A stretch of 64,000 nucleotides of DNA from Collinsella ureilytica (GCF_019795105.1 NZ_JAIMFO010000004.1:186001-250000), one strand, 5' to 3'; positions 1-9,587 are shown, counted from the stretch's first letter. A program made the numbers and translations. Notes: generated by a model not told the origin, from the letters alone.

Positions 1-38
1 CCGCCTGCTGCAATAGCAATGCTGCGCTTAGCTCTCAT
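1..38 (-). CDS. murG: MurG glycosyltransferase, first 13 codons only
   Basis: Only the 5' end lies in the window. The ATG at 36-38 opens MRAKRSIAIAAGG, which fits the N-terminal glycine-rich start of UDP-GlcNAc:undecaprenyl-pyrophosphoryl-MurNAc-pentapeptide transferase (usual pattern: hydrophobic strand, then AAGGTGGH). It overlaps the ftsW stop by 11 bases, which implies translational coupling. The position after ftsW in a dcw cluster is the normal place for murG. The rest of the gene lies beyond base 1, so identity rests on 13 residues and synteny. Confidence 0.7.
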   Translation of the reverse strand, partial: MRAKRSIAIAAG

Positions 39-1788
39 AGCTCCCGTCCTCTCGTGAGCGCCACGTATCAGAGCTTCTTCTATCGCGTCTTCGCGGCTCT
101 CCTCCCGGCCTTCTTAAGCGTGATGCAGGGCCTGCATGCAAGTCAATACGCTCCCAGCCAGATGCGCTCCGTGAGCGAGGTGCACGATCCTGAACTCCGC
201 GTACATCTCTCGTGCCGCTCCGATGTCTGCTCCTGCTGCGAGCACGTGTGGAGCCTCCCTGATTATCTCCCTCATAGACCGCAAAGTTTGAACGTGAAGA
301 TCGAGCGCGCCCACGACCAGAGCCCGCAGTACTTCGCTCAGAAAAGCCCGAAGGATCCGTACCCGAGGTGCCACCAGCTCCCGGGCTTACCGCCTGAGAA
401 CGACGGTGCGGCAAGCCAGCCGTTGAGCGTCCCGCGTGTGCAGAAACTCCGTCCATCTCCGGTTCGTCACCATAGTTCATACGAACAGATGCCGCAGCTC
501 CTCCATCGCCCATCACGGCAAAGCCCTCACGGCGATCACGGTAGGGGCTCTCTTGCTCGCTCTCGCGAGAAACAAGCAAAATCAAGCCAGCAATAATGAG
601 TGAGGCGATCATTGATGAGCCGCCATAGCTAATAAATGGCAGGGTCTTTCCGGTCATTGGTGCCAGCCCTACAATTCCTAAGACATTCACAAAGAACTGC
701 AAACAAAGAATGACGGCACCACCTGCGGCTATCAACCGACCGTATAAGGTGCGTGACTGGCGAGCAATTTTAAACGCGGCAAAGACCATCGCCATAAAGA
801 CCAGCAAAAAGATGACCGTGCCGATAAAACCCAGCTCTTCGCCAATAATGGCCAAAATATAGTCGTTATGCGCCTCTGGAAGATAATTGTACTTCATCGT
901 GGCATTGCCGATACCTCTTCCAAAAAGCCCACCCGAGGCGAAGGCCATAATTGCTAAGGTAGCCTGGTAGCCCGAACCATACGGATCTGCCCAGGGATTC
1001 CAAACAACCAAGAGGCGCTCAAAACGGTACGGCTCAGCAACGATCACCACCGCTCCAATAGCCACAATGCCAATGACCAGACCGGCAACGAATTTACCTG
1101 ATAAGCCTGACAAGACCGCCATCGTAAAGACGGTCATCATAATGATCATGGTGGATCCAGCATCGGGCTCAAAAAAGATCAACGCAAGGGGAAGCAGCAC
1201 ACGAATGCCAATGTCTTTGAGCAGCTCGGCCACATCAATCGAGCGCTCCTCGTAGTAGCGAGCTAAAGAATCGGCGGCACCGAGCAAAATAACCGGCTTG
1301 GCAAATTCAGAGGGCTGCAATGAGAAGAAGCCGAGATTAATCCAGCGCTGGGCACCACCTGCCGCACGACCAATGATGAGTACGAGAATGAGCAGGCCAA
1401 CAATAATGAGATACAAGAAATGAAAGCCGCCGGCACGATATGACTTGAGTGTCCAGACAAACCCTTTTGCTACGATGACGGCACCAATGACTCCTACTGC
1501 CGCGAATAAGAGCTGGCGAAGTAAAAAATACGTTGAACTCCCCTGCTCTTGGAGGGCCTCAACCGCAGAAGCGGAGTACACCATGAGGAGTCCAAACAGA
1601 ACAAGCGCAGACAGGCAGGCAATGAAGACCAAGCGCGGAGCCATAATGCGAGCAGGCACACCAGCGATCATGCGCTCAAGATGCTCCTTGGCCCCAGTGC
1701 TCACGGCACGCACGGGAGAGCCGGTTGCAGGTTTGCGGCGCTGCTCGCGTGAAGTCTGATCAGGTTGCTCAGTCTTGCGTCCTGCCAT
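28..1788 (-). CDS. ftsW: FtsW-type peptidoglycan polymerase with a long Arg/Ser-rich tail
   Basis: SEDS-family glycosyltransferase (FtsW/RodA/SpoVE) that polymerises lipid II at the division septum. The first ~50 residues are polar and basic. Membrane segments then run from about residue 50 to 410, with the family signatures QPSEFAK, a GSGYQ segment, LPEAHNDYILAIIGEELG and the terminal PFISYGGSSM. The protein is 586 residues where FtsW is usually about 400. The extra ~170 residues after the last membrane helix are rich in Arg, Ser and Gly (for example RARSRSRHRSGTRD) and should be disordered in the cytoplasm. The gene sits between murD (2 bases away) and murG (overlapping), as in other dcw operons, so FtsW is preferred over RodA. 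Actinobacterial FtsW proteins often have extended tails, but the sequence of this one is not recognisable. Confidence 0.93.
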   Translation of the reverse strand: MAGRKTEQPDQTSREQRRKPATGSPVRAVSTGAKEHLERMIAGVPARIMAPRLVFIACLSALVLFGLLMVYSASAVEALQEQGSSTYFLLRQLLFAAVGVIGAVIVAKGFVWTLKSYRAGGFHFLYLIIVGLLILVLIIGRAAGGAQRWINLGFFSLQPSEFAKPVILLGAADSLARYYEERSIDVAELLKDIGIRVLLPLALIFFEPDAGSTMIIMMTVFTMAVLSGLSGKFVAGLVIGIVAIGAVVIVAEPYRFERLLVVWNPWADPYGSGYQATLAIMAFASGGLFGRGIGNATMKYNYLPEAHNDYILAIIGEELGFIGTVIFLLVFMAMVFAAFKIARQSRTLYGRLIAAGGAVILCLQFFVNVLGIVGLAPMTGKTLPFISYGGSSMIASLIIAGLILLVSRESEQESPYRDRREGFAVMGDGGAAASVRMNYGDEPEMDGVSAHAGRSTAGLPHRRSQAVSPGAGGTSGTDPSGFSERSTAGSGRGRARSSRSNFAVYEGDNQGGSTRARSRSRHRSGTRDVRGVQDRAPRSRSASGWERIDLHAGPASRLRRPGGEPRRRDRRSSDTWRSREDGSYES

Positions 1789-1790
1789 GC

Positions 1791-3200
1791 TTAACCCTCA
1801 TCTGCAGCGGCAAGCTCTGCCACATACGCCTTAAAGGCAGAGCCACGCTCTTCAAAGCTTTGAAACTCATCAAATGAAGAACAAGCAGGTGAGAGGAGGA
1901 TCGTATCACCGGGATGTGCGAGGCTCCGAGCCACATCAACTGCGTCACGCAAATCAGCAGCCTCGGCAATATCGATGCTCTCAGAACCCTGAGCGGCTTC
2001 AAGAGCTCTTCGAATCCGCTCGCGAGCCTCACCAAAGCAGACAGCAGCTACAACAGATTGAGCAACCGTATCTGCAAAGGCCTCAAGCGGGCCACCCTTA
2101 TCGCGGCCACCCAAAAGCACGATCGTGCGCTCAGCAGCAAGAGCTTGAAGGGCGCAAATCACCGCATCGGTATTGGTGGCCTTTGAATCATTGATATAGA
2201 AAACGCCCGCTGCTTCCCCTGCTGGCTCCAGGCGATGCTCCAGGGGAGCAAACTCGCATAAGCCCTGGCGCACACACTCCTCATCTGCGCCAACGTACAA
2301 GGCTGCTGCAGCTGCAGCGAGAGCATTCAGCGTATTATGCGTCCCCGGAATCTTGAGCTCTTCGGGGCGAACCAAGCGAATCTCTTCTCCAGCGAGACGT
2401 ACCGTTAACACACCGCCGCGCACAAAGGCAGCTTCGGGAGAACCTGTATCAAGCATTGAGACATGGCAAACTCGGCGATCGCCCAAGGCTCCTGCCTCTA
2501 AAAAGGCGGTAATACCCGGATCATCATCGCAGACAATGCAAAGATCGTCACCTTCCATATTGGCAAACATGCGAAGCTTTGCCCGAGCATAGGCTTCCTG
2601 CGTGCGATGCCATGAGAGGTGATCCGGTGCGATATTCAAAAGAATGCCAACGCGCGGACGCAGATCATGCGTGGTTGCGAGCTGAAAGCTTGATAGCTCA
2701 GCGACAAACCACGACTGCTCTGCTCGCTCATCAACCCGAGAAATACATGGGTCACCAATATTTCCCACCGTATCGTGGGCAATGTTTGAAGCTTGCAATA
2801 AGTGAGCAATGAGGGCAGTGGTTGTGGTCTTGCCATTCGTTCCCGTGATCGCACACCAGTGCTCAGGTGAGAGACGATACGCAAACTCAGGCTCTCCCAT
2901 AATCTCTTGCGAGGCAGCACGTGCAGAGAGAAAAAATGGGCTGAATTCTGAGATTCCAGGACTTGCTACGCAAAGATCATACGAACCTACGACCTCATCA
3001 GTTCCATAGATGAACGAAACGCCTGCCGCTTCAAGCTCACGTGTCGTGGCATTTGGCAGCGAGGACGCCCCGCCCATCACCGTGACGGAACTCACGCGCT
3101 CTGGTCGATGCTTGAGTGCCCATGACGCGAGCGCCGAGCCCGTAGACCCCTGACCTAAGATTAGTAAACTAAATGGCTCCTTTGCACACAATACAATCAC
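1791..3200 (-). CDS. murD: UDP-N-acetylmuramoyl-L-alanine:D-glutamate ligase
   Basis: Cytoplasmic ATP-dependent Mur ligase that adds D-glutamate to UDP-MurNAc-L-Ala. Visible are an N-terminal Rossmann-like segment (LLILGQGSTGSALASW), the central P-loop AITGTNGKTTTTALIA, the NDSKATNTDA motif and the closing C-terminal domain (LLSPACSSFDEFQSFEERG), in the order expected for MurD. I place the start at the GTG at 3198-3200, which overlaps the mraY TGA as GTGA and gives 469 residues, close to the family norm (~450). The reading frame stays open another 30 codons upstream inside mraY, but that extension (GRDKGCYPFLDYL...) does not look like MurD. No strong ribosome site precedes the GTG, so coupling to mraY translation is likely. 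Confidence 0.95.
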   Translation of the reverse strand: MIVLCAKEPFSLLILGQGSTGSALASWALKHRPERVSSVTVMGGASSLPNATTRELEAAGVSFIYGTDEVVGSYDLCVASPGISEFSPFFLSARAASQEIMGEPEFAYRLSPEHWCAITGTNGKTTTTALIAHLLQASNIAHDTVGNIGDPCISRVDERAEQSWFVAELSSFQLATTHDLRPRVGILLNIAPDHLSWHRTQEAYARAKLRMFANMEGDDLCIVCDDDPGITAFLEAGALGDRRVCHVSMLDTGSPEAAFVRGGVLTVRLAGEEIRLVRPEELKIPGTHNTLNALAAAAAALYVGADEECVRQGLCEFAPLEHRLEPAGEAAGVFYINDSKATNTDAVICALQALAAERTIVLLGGRDKGGPLEAFADTVAQSVVAAVCFGEARERIRRALEAAQGSESIDIAEAADLRDAVDVARSLAHPGDTILLSPACSSFDEFQSFEERGSAFKAYVAELAAADEG

Positions 3201-4231
3201 GCTCCAAGCTGGAAGAACAGAGCTAGGCCAATGGCACCAAAGGCGGCCGAGATAATCCAAAAACGGATAACAACCTTTGTCTCTGCCCACCCAAGTTTCT
3301 CAAAATGATGATGAATGGGAGCCATTAAAAAGACGCGCTTACCCGTTGCCTTAAAGCTCACGACCTGAATCATGACAGAAAGTGCCTCAATAATGAACAG
3401 GCCGCCAACCACGAGTGAGGTAAGCTCAGCGTTCGTAAGAATTCCCACCGCAGCTAAGGCCGCACCTAAGGCAAGCGAGCCAGTATCGCCCATGAAGATA
3501 CTCGCCGGGTAGGCGTTAAACCATAAGAATCCAATGAGAGCACCGGCGGCAGCGGCGCAAAAGATCGAGAGGTTGGCGTCGCCGCTCAAAAAGCAAACCG
3601 CAGCCATAATGATCATTGCCATCATGCAGGTACCCCCCGCAAGCCCATCAAGACCATCGGTTAGGTTGACGGCGTTTGACATACCCGCAAAGAGCAGAAA
3701 AACGAAGATGAGATAGAGCCACGGTAAGGTGATAGTTCCTCCCGCTAGCTCAAGCGTGGTGGTAAGCACTCCAAGATCAATCGAGATGCCGAAGGGAAAT
3801 GCGATCTTTGGCGACACTCCGCATGCATTAATTGCAATGAGGAAAAAGGTAGTAGCGATCAGGGTGAGCCCTGCCATCTTTGCGGCGGGCGTGAGGCCTA
3901 AGGAGCGCGCCTTGGCAACACTTGAAATATCATCAAGTAGACCTAAGGCTCCTGTTGCGAGCATGGCTCCAAGTGCCAAAAGCATTTCAAAGCTCATCTT
4001 GCCCACCAGCAAGCATGATCCCACGATCCCGATAAGAATCACAACACCGCCCATCGTTGGGGTGCCTTGCTTGATTAGATGCCTGCGCGGGCCATCTGCT
4101 CGAACCTGCTGCCCAATACCTTCATAGGTGAGCAAGCGAATCCACAGCGGCATAAGCACAAAGGTGATGAGCGCCGCGATACCGAGCGCCAAAAATGCCT
4201 GGTAGGTTGGATAGGATGGATTGCCAATCAT
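3197..4231 (-). CDS. mraY: Phospho-MurNAc-pentapeptide transferase
   Basis: Integral membrane enzyme that makes lipid I by moving phospho-MurNAc-pentapeptide onto undecaprenyl phosphate. At 344 residues it has the normal length and about ten membrane segments. Diagnostic motifs are present: the catalytic aspartates in LGLLDD, the NAVNLTDGLDGLAGG loop, FMGDTGSLALGA and the histidine motif PIHHHFEKLGW. Its ATG overlaps the murF stop (ATGA) and its own stop overlaps the murD start, so murF, mraY and murD form a tightly coupled block. Confidence 0.97.
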   Translation of the reverse strand: MIGNPSYPTYQAFLALGIAALITFVLMPLWIRLLTYEGIGQQVRADGPRRHLIKQGTPTMGGVVILIGIVGSCLLVGKMSFEMLLALGAMLATGALGLLDDISSVAKARSLGLTPAAKMAGLTLIATTFFLIAINACGVSPKIAFPFGISIDLGVLTTTLELAGGTITLPWLYLIFVFLLFAGMSNAVNLTDGLDGLAGGTCMMAMIIMAAVCFLSGDANLSIFCAAAAGALIGFLWFNAYPASIFMGDTGSLALGAALAAVGILTNAELTSLVVGGLFIIEALSVMIQVVSFKATGKRVFLMAPIHHHFEKLGWAETKVVIRFWIISAAFGAIGLALFFQLGA

Positions 4232-5667
4232 GCACAGGCTCCTTCTACAAATCGGTCGAGTCCAACAAAACGTGATGCTTTAACCAAGAGTAAATCGTTA
4301 GACTCAAAGGCTTCGGTATAGCGAGCAGAAAGCTGTTCAACCGAATCGACTTCGACAACTGCAGCAGCAGACATACCCATCAGGCGAGCAGATGCAGCCA
4401 TTGCATGTGCATATTCGCCACCAACGCAGATGAGAAGATCGGGACGAATCGCTGCCGCATAGGCTCCAGTTAAGCCATGGAGCCGCGCTGCCTCATCTCC
4501 CAACTCGCCCATCTCACCTAAGATTGCCACACGCATACCTTCACAAGAAAGCGCTGCGAGCAAATCAAGGCCTGCTGCCATAGACTCAGGACTTGCGTTA
4601 TATGAATCGTCAATGATCCGCGCGCCGCTGCGGGCTCGCCTCATCTCTTGACGGCGTCCCGTTACCGAAAGCTGCTCAAAGGTTGTACCAATTTCAGAAC
4701 ATGCAATACCAAGCTCTCGCGCTACACCTGCAGCAGCTAAGGCATTGAGAACTGCTTGGCGGCCGGTAAGCGAAAGGGTGGTTTTAAACGACGTGCCATC
4801 AGGAAAGGTGATAGCAAAACTCGGATGGCCTTCCACATCAAGCTGAATATGAGCAGCAGAAATATCGTCATCAGAGGCTAACCCAAAGAGGTGCACGTCA
4901 ATGCCTGCTGGCCGTGCTGCATGCTCGATGATGAAGGGCGTAAAATCATCTTCTCCCGAAAGGAATAAACGCGAGTGGTGACCCTCAACACGCTCTGATG
5001 AGGGAGGCATACCGGCTACGATCTCTGCCTTTGCCTTTGCGATTGCCTCTCTTCCGCCGAGCAGCCCCACATGCGAGGTACCAATCTTGGTGATAATCCC
5101 GTACGTAGGCTGAGCTGAGCGTGATAACCGCTCAATCTGGCCAGGAGCATCCATACCCATCTCAAGCACCATAACCTCAGTATCACGAGGCGCTGCCAAA
5201 ATCGTAAGCGGCATGCCAATAAGACTATTAAGGTTGCCTGCGGTTGCATGCACCCGATAGCGGGTTTTTAGTAAGGCAGCAAGGACATCTTTCGTCGTTG
5301 TCTTACCAATTGAGCCTGTAATGGCAACAACGGTGCAGCCCATACGCGCCCGATAGTCTTGGGCAAGTAGGAGTAGAAACTCCTGAGGATCGTCGCAAGA
5401 AAAGATGGAACACTGATGCTGATCGGCAAGCTTAATCAAATCATGCGCCGGCTCATGGGTAAGCACAACAGCTGCAGCACCTGATCGAATAGCATCTGGC
5501 GCAAAGCGATTCCCATCGGCGTGCTCACCTTCAAAGGCAACAAAGAGCGAGTCTTTGCCCACCTCACGCGAGTCAATGACCACGCCTTTGCAAACGCGGT
5601 TTGCATCTCCTGTCCAGAGGCGTGCCTCCGTCACCTGTTCAAGGTATTTGACTGCAATCTCGATCAT
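4228..5667 (-). CDS. murF: UDP-MurNAc-tripeptide:D-Ala-D-Ala ligase
   Basis: Cytoplasmic Mur ligase adding D-Ala-D-Ala to complete the UDP-MurNAc-pentapeptide. At 479 residues it has the usual three-domain size. The N-terminal domain carries GVVIDSREVGKDSLFVAFEG, the substrate-recognition segment shared by MurE and MurF. The P-loop is AITGSIGKTTTKDVL, and the C-terminal half has IIDDSYNASPESM and AILGEMGELGDEA, which are MurF-type rather than MurE-type. About 97 bases separate it from ftsI upstream. No murE lies in this operon, so that ligase must be encoded elsewhere. Confidence 0.95.
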   Translation of the reverse strand: MIEIAVKYLEQVTEARLWTGDANRVCKGVVIDSREVGKDSLFVAFEGEHADGNRFAPDAIRSGAAAVVLTHEPAHDLIKLADQHQCSIFSCDDPQEFLLLLAQDYRARMGCTVVAITGSIGKTTTKDVLAALLKTRYRVHATAGNLNSLIGMPLTILAAPRDTEVMVLEMGMDAPGQIERLSRSAQPTYGIITKIGTSHVGLLGGREAIAKAKAEIVAGMPPSSERVEGHHSRLFLSGEDDFTPFIIEHAARPAGIDVHLFGLASDDDISAAHIQLDVEGHPSFAITFPDGTSFKTTLSLTGRQAVLNALAAAGVARELGIACSEIGTTFEQLSVTGRRQEMRRARSGARIIDDSYNASPESMAAGLDLLAALSCEGMRVAILGEMGELGDEAARLHGLTGAYAAAIRPDLLICVGGEYAHAMAASARLMGMSAAAVVEVDSVEQLSARYTEAFESNDLLLVKASRFVGLDRFVEGACA

Positions 5668-5764
5668 CCGACATCCTCCGTAGCCGATGGCTAGCGATCT
5701 ATTCTATCCGCCAAACAGCAACTCTTCTTATAGCCAACCGTATTTGCACAGACAGAAGTCAAGA

Positions 5765-7630
5765 TCAAGCTGTGTCACGGGCAATACCCAGCTCCTTAAT
5801 TGCGGAAGCCATAATCGTTTTGAAGGGAGCAATTGCAAAGCCAGACATATTAGCCGTCCCATCCAAGGTGATATAGGTCATAGCCTTAGGCGTCTCTTGT
5901 GCTACGAACCCAATAAACGAGGCCATATTATTACCCGACTGATAACCGCCAGCTCCAGCACGCTCGGCTGTACCGGTCTTACCAGCAATGGTATAGCCCT
6001 CAATCTGAGCAGATGAGCCGGTACCTTCAGCCACAACTGTTTTCATCATAGAAACCACCTGATCGGCAGCCTCAGCAGAGATACAACGCTCTTGCTTATG
6101 GCTCCAATCAACCTCCTCGCCCTGCTTGGACTTTAAGAAGTGTGGCGCACTCATCATGCCGCCATTCGCAATGCCGGTCTCCGCACGAAGAATCTCAATG
6201 GGAGACACCGCGATTGACTGGCCGAATGACATGGAGGCAACGCTTGCGCCGTCATATTCTTCACGCTTTTTAATGATACCGGGAGACTCCCCCGAAAAAT
6301 CAATGCCACTGCCGGTGCCTAAGCCATACTTTTTAAGATAGGATGCAAATTCATCGGCACCGATCTTTTCTCCAACCAAAATCATGCCCGTGTTTGAAGA
6401 GCGACGCAGGATCTCGCGAAGCGTCATATCCATAGCATAGTCGCGCTTATCAACATCACGAACCGGGTCATCGCCTGCAAGTACAGTTGGCGGTACATAA
6501 AAAATGGTATCAGGATTCATGATGCCCAAATCAATACCCATACCAGCTACCAGCGTCTTGAATACCGAACCGGGCTCATAAGCATCCGTAACTACGCGAA
6601 GATTCATATCCTCTGTACGTGCATTTGAAAGGTCTGACTGATCATAGGTAGGGTACGAACAGGCGGCAAGGATTTCTCCCGTTGTGGGATCACAGACGAT
6701 AGCAGAGCCGTACTTTGCCCCTGCATCAGCTACGCCCTTTGCAATTGCCTCCTCGGCAGCCATCTGAATATTGACATCCAACGAGAGTACGAGATCAATG
6801 CCGTCAGTTGCGGGCTTTTTTTCGTAGGCTCCACCAGCAATGAAGCCCCCATCTCGCGCTCGCTCACGCACGATCGAGCCATCGGTTCCGCGAAGCAGTT
6901 CATCATAGTAGAGCTCAAGGCCAGAGACCCCTTCGCCATCGCGGTTCACAACCCCTAGTACCTGAGATGCTACCGGACCATAGGGATAAATTCGCTTGGT
7001 GGTTTGCTCAAATTCAATGCCATCAACCTTGTGATCTGCAATCTTGTCTGCATCCTCTTGGTCAACCTGATGAGCAATATAGCAAAACGTTGTATCTGCC
7101 TCACAGAGCTCGCGCGTCTCTTGAGCATCAACTCCAAGGACGTCTACTAAAACGTTTACTGCAGCGTCAACATCGGTAATGAGCTTTGGATTCACATAGA
7201 CATTTTTGCACTCAACGCTCGACACTAACACGTTACCATTGCGATCATAGATAGTTCCGCGCTTCGAGAACAGCGTTTGACTGGCAAGTCGACGAATATT
7301 TGCTTCACGACGATACTGTTCAGCATTAATGAGTTGAAGTTCGGCAAGCTTTCCGGTGGTGAGCGTAGCGAGAAGACCCATCAGCCCCAATACGACCGTA
7401 CGACGTGATAAAAAGGTGCGATCAGCTTCACGCTCAAAACGCTCAGATGCGCGATCGCGAGACGTGTTCGCACGTGATGGACTTGATTGACGATCTTTGC
7501 CAAAGGTATCTCGTGCACCAAATGAACGAGATGTGCCAGGTGTGCGGGACGCACCAGAGCCGCGAGATGAGCTTCCATACAAAGATTGGCCGCTCCGATC
7601 GGTGCGGCCCTCTGTTCTGCGATCGGCCAT
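5765..7630 (-). CDS. ftsI: Class B penicillin-binding protein (FtsI/PBP3), septal transpeptidase
   Basis: Septal peptidoglycan transpeptidase, partner of FtsW. The first ~75 residues are Arg/Ser/Gly-rich and predicted disordered in the cytoplasm. One membrane anchor follows at about 78-97, then the dimerisation domain (RGTIYDRNGNVL near 125) and the penicillin-binding domain. Active-site motifs are all present: SVFK (Ser355, Lys358), SSN (411-413) and KTGT (551-554). At 621 residues it falls in the usual 580-650 range. The start ATG at 7630 lies 6 bases after the stop of the FtsL-like gene. The disordered basic N-terminus resembles in composition the long FtsW tail encoded in the same operon. 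Confidence 0.95.
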   Translation of the reverse strand: MADRRTEGRTDRSGQSLYGSSSRGSGASRTPGTSRSFGARDTFGKDRQSSPSRANTSRDRASERFEREADRTFLSRRTVVLGLMGLLATLTTGKLAELQLINAEQYRREANIRRLASQTLFSKRGTIYDRNGNVLVSSVECKNVYVNPKLITDVDAAVNVLVDVLGVDAQETRELCEADTTFCYIAHQVDQEDADKIADHKVDGIEFEQTTKRIYPYGPVASQVLGVVNRDGEGVSGLELYYDELLRGTDGSIVRERARDGGFIAGGAYEKKPATDGIDLVLSLDVNIQMAAEEAIAKGVADAGAKYGSAIVCDPTTGEILAACSYPTYDQSDLSNARTEDMNLRVVTDAYEPGSVFKTLVAGMGIDLGIMNPDTIFYVPPTVLAGDDPVRDVDKRDYAMDMTLREILRRSSNTGMILVGEKIGADEFASYLKKYGLGTGSGIDFSGESPGIIKKREEYDGASVASMSFGQSIAVSPIEILRAETGIANGGMMSAPHFLKSKQGEEVDWSHKQERCISAEAADQVVSMMKTVVAEGTGSSAQIEGYTIAGKTGTAERAGAGGYQSGNNMASFIGFVAQETPKAMTYITLDGTANMSGFAIAPFKTIMASAIKELGIARDTA

Positions 7631-7636
7631 GAAAAA

Positions 7637-8113
7637 TTAGCTCGCGGCGGGCGCGTCTGGTGTGGAGGCGGCCGGTGCCGGATCAGACACATCAAGGGTC
7701 ACGCCGCCATCTGACTCAACCATACCTAAAGCCGTAGTAGCAAAGTCACGAATGCGTGTCGTTGCCCCATACACCGAACGCTTTACCTCAAGGTCGGAGC
7801 TTGCCTGCGTAGCGGTCTCAATGGCAGCAGTCAGCTTTGCGTTTGAATTAAGCGAAGAAGCCGTAAGCTCTGCCACAGAAACACGAATGGCACCAACGGC
7901 ACAGAATGCAACAACGAGCATGAGCAAGGTTTTAAGCGTCTGCACAAAGGCAGGGCTCACCATCTGATCGGCTTCACGACCGGCACCTGGAACAACATCC
8001 AAGCGTGGGCGGGAAACTGGCGCGGGGTATGCTGGCGCAGCACTATAGTCATAGCCGAGTGCTTCTGCGCGCATATCATAGGAAACGGCTGCTGATCCGG
8101 AGGTATACCCCAT
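7637..8113 (-). CDS. FtsL-like small division protein
   Basis: Small single-pass membrane protein between rsmH and ftsI, the position of FtsL in Gram-positive dcw clusters. I choose the ATG at 8111-8113 (158 residues) because AAAGGGG sits 9 bases upstream; an in-frame TTG three codons earlier is less likely. The layout is a 60-residue Pro/Ala-rich cytoplasmic head, one membrane helix (TLLMLVVAFCAVGAIRVSVA), a helical segment that could form a short coiled coil, and an Ala/Pro-rich end. FtsL proteins diverge too far for sequence recognition, so the call rests on topology and synteny. It probably forms the FtsL/FtsB-like complex that recruits FtsW and FtsI. Confidence 0.75.
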   Translation of the reverse strand: MGYTSGSAAVSYDMRAEALGYDYSAAPAYPAPVSRPRLDVVPGAGREADQMVSPAFVQTLKTLLMLVVAFCAVGAIRVSVAELTASSLNSNAKLTAAIETATQASSDLEVKRSVYGATTRIRDFATTALGMVESDGGVTLDVSDPAPAASTPDAPAAS

Positions 8114-8151
8114 GATATGCAACCCCTTTCAAAACCAGTGTTCTTACAACG

Positions 8152-9138
8152 TTACAAACGCTTTTGCAAGGTCTTGAGCCGGATAGCAGCTCGGATCTTT
8201 GCTGAGCGTGCCCGAGGATTGCGAGCAACCTCTTCAGGACTCGCTGCCTGGGGTTTTCGGGTTATGATCTTGAGTATCGGCACGTTATTACAGGTGCATA
8301 TTGGAAGATCGGGCGGGCAAATACAGCCTTGAGCGAGATCTTGAAACATGCGTTTGACCATTCGATCCTCAAGGGAGTGATACGAGATCACGCAGATGCG
8401 CCCGCCGGGGTTCAACCAGCGGATCGCCGCAGATAGACCACGTTCAAGCACGTCCAATTCATGGTTCACTTCAATGCGCACAGCCTGAAAGGTTTTACGC
8501 GCAGGGTGTCCACCGTGGCGACGTGCCGCAGCGGGTATGCCCGCTTTCACAACCTCAACAAGGTCGCCGGTGGTCTGTAAAGGAGCAACTTGGCGTCTGC
8601 GTACAATTGCGCGTGCAATCTGAGCAGCAAATCGCTCCTCTCCAAAGGTGCGAAGGATCCGGGTGAGGTCGGCTTCGGTATAGGTGTTTAAGACCTCAGC
8701 TGCATTTAGGGTGTGTGTACCCGGGTCCATGCGCATATCAAGGGGGGCATCTTCGTTGTATGAAAAGCCCCTTCCGGGAATATCAAGTTGCGGACTCGAT
8801 ACGCCAAGATCAAAGAGGAACGCATCAACACCGGGTATTTCTACCTTACAAAGCAATTCATCGAGATCCCCAAAATTGCCTTTGAGGAGGCGATGGGTTG
8901 CTGTGCTTTGACTGGCTTCTAGCCGCTCGCGAGCAGCTGAGAGCGCCATGTCATCCTGGTCGATGCCAATGAGCAGGCCGTCCGATCCAAGCTGGGAGGC
9001 AATTGCAAGCGAGTGGCCTGCGCCTCCAAGCGTGCAATCACATACAACCGAGTCCTGGCGTATCGCAAGTGCATCAAGTACTTCCTTGAGCATCACAGGT
9101 TCATGCCGATATTCGTTTGTCAACGTTCCCGATGCCAT
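8152..9138 (-). CDS. rsmH: 16S rRNA (cytosine-1402-N4)-methyltransferase
   Basis: SAM-dependent enzyme (formerly MraW) that methylates N4 of C1402 in 16S rRNA. At 328 residues it has the family length. The opening HEPVMLKEVLDAL, the SAM-binding CDCTLGGAGHS and GIDQDDMAL, the FDLGVSSPQLD motif with GRGFSYNEDAPLDMRMD, and the GGRICVISYHSLEDRMVK end motif are all characteristic. It follows mraZ by 14 bases, the standard mraZ-rsmH arrangement. Confidence 0.97.
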   Translation of the reverse strand: MASGTLTNEYRHEPVMLKEVLDALAIRQDSVVCDCTLGGAGHSLAIASQLGSDGLLIGIDQDDMALSAARERLEASQSTATHRLLKGNFGDLDELLCKVEIPGVDAFLFDLGVSSPQLDIPGRGFSYNEDAPLDMRMDPGTHTLNAAEVLNTYTEADLTRILRTFGEERFAAQIARAIVRRRQVAPLQTTGDLVEVVKAGIPAAARRHGGHPARKTFQAVRIEVNHELDVLERGLSAAIRWLNPGGRICVISYHSLEDRMVKRMFQDLAQGCICPPDLPICTCNNVPILKIITRKPQAASPEEVARNPRARSAKIRAAIRLKTLQKRL

Positions 9139-9152
9139 GTACGCCTGTCCCT

Positions 9153-9587
9153 TTACGAGAAGAAGATGGCGGCCAGATCCTCATCGGTCTGCTCGGCCTG
9201 ACTCTGCTCCCAGGTGGCACGATCCCAGATTTCCAGATGGTCGAAGTTGCCCACGACCGTAACCTCGCGAGAGAGGTTTTTCTTCTGGCGCAGCTGCTCA
9301 GTTAGGCCAATCCTCGAAGCAGCATCGATATCCATCGGTACTGCCATAGAGGTCAACCGCCTCATCAGCTCCTGGTCCTCGCGCTTACGGGCATCAAAGC
9401 CACCGCGCTTCTCGAACAGGCCTAAGACCCACTTCTCAAATCCCTCATCTGAGAAGACATACAGGGCGTCGGCATCGAGAGCGGGAAGCACATAGACATG
9501 ATCACTGAGCTCGCGACGAACAGGAGCAGGCAGAGAAAGACGACCCTTCGCATCGAGATTGCGCTCGTATGTTCCGGTCAAAATCAC
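9153..9587 (-). CDS. mraZ: MraZ, DNA-binding regulator of the dcw operon
   Basis: First gene of the dcw operon. MraZ has two SpoVT/AbrB-like swapped-hairpin domains and represses its own promoter in the bacteria studied. The 144-residue length and the opening ILTGTYERNLDAKGRLSLP are typical, and the second half has the repeated DAASRIGL motif. The start is a GTG at 9585-9587 with GGAGGG 7 bases upstream. A candidate promoter and a direct repeat that may be its operator lie upstream at about 9651-9707. Confidence 0.95.
   Translation of the reverse strand: MILTGTYERNLDAKGRLSLPAPVRRELSDHVYVLPALDADALYVFSDEGFEKWVLGLFEKRGGFDARKREDQELMRRLTSMAVPMDIDAASRIGLTEQLRQKKNLSREVTVVGNFDHLEIWDRATWEQSQAEQTDEDLAAIFFS

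Noticed and set aside
3201-3290. Longer start for murD inside mraY
   Set aside because: The extra 30 residues do not resemble MurD, and the GTG overlapping the mraY stop gives the family length.
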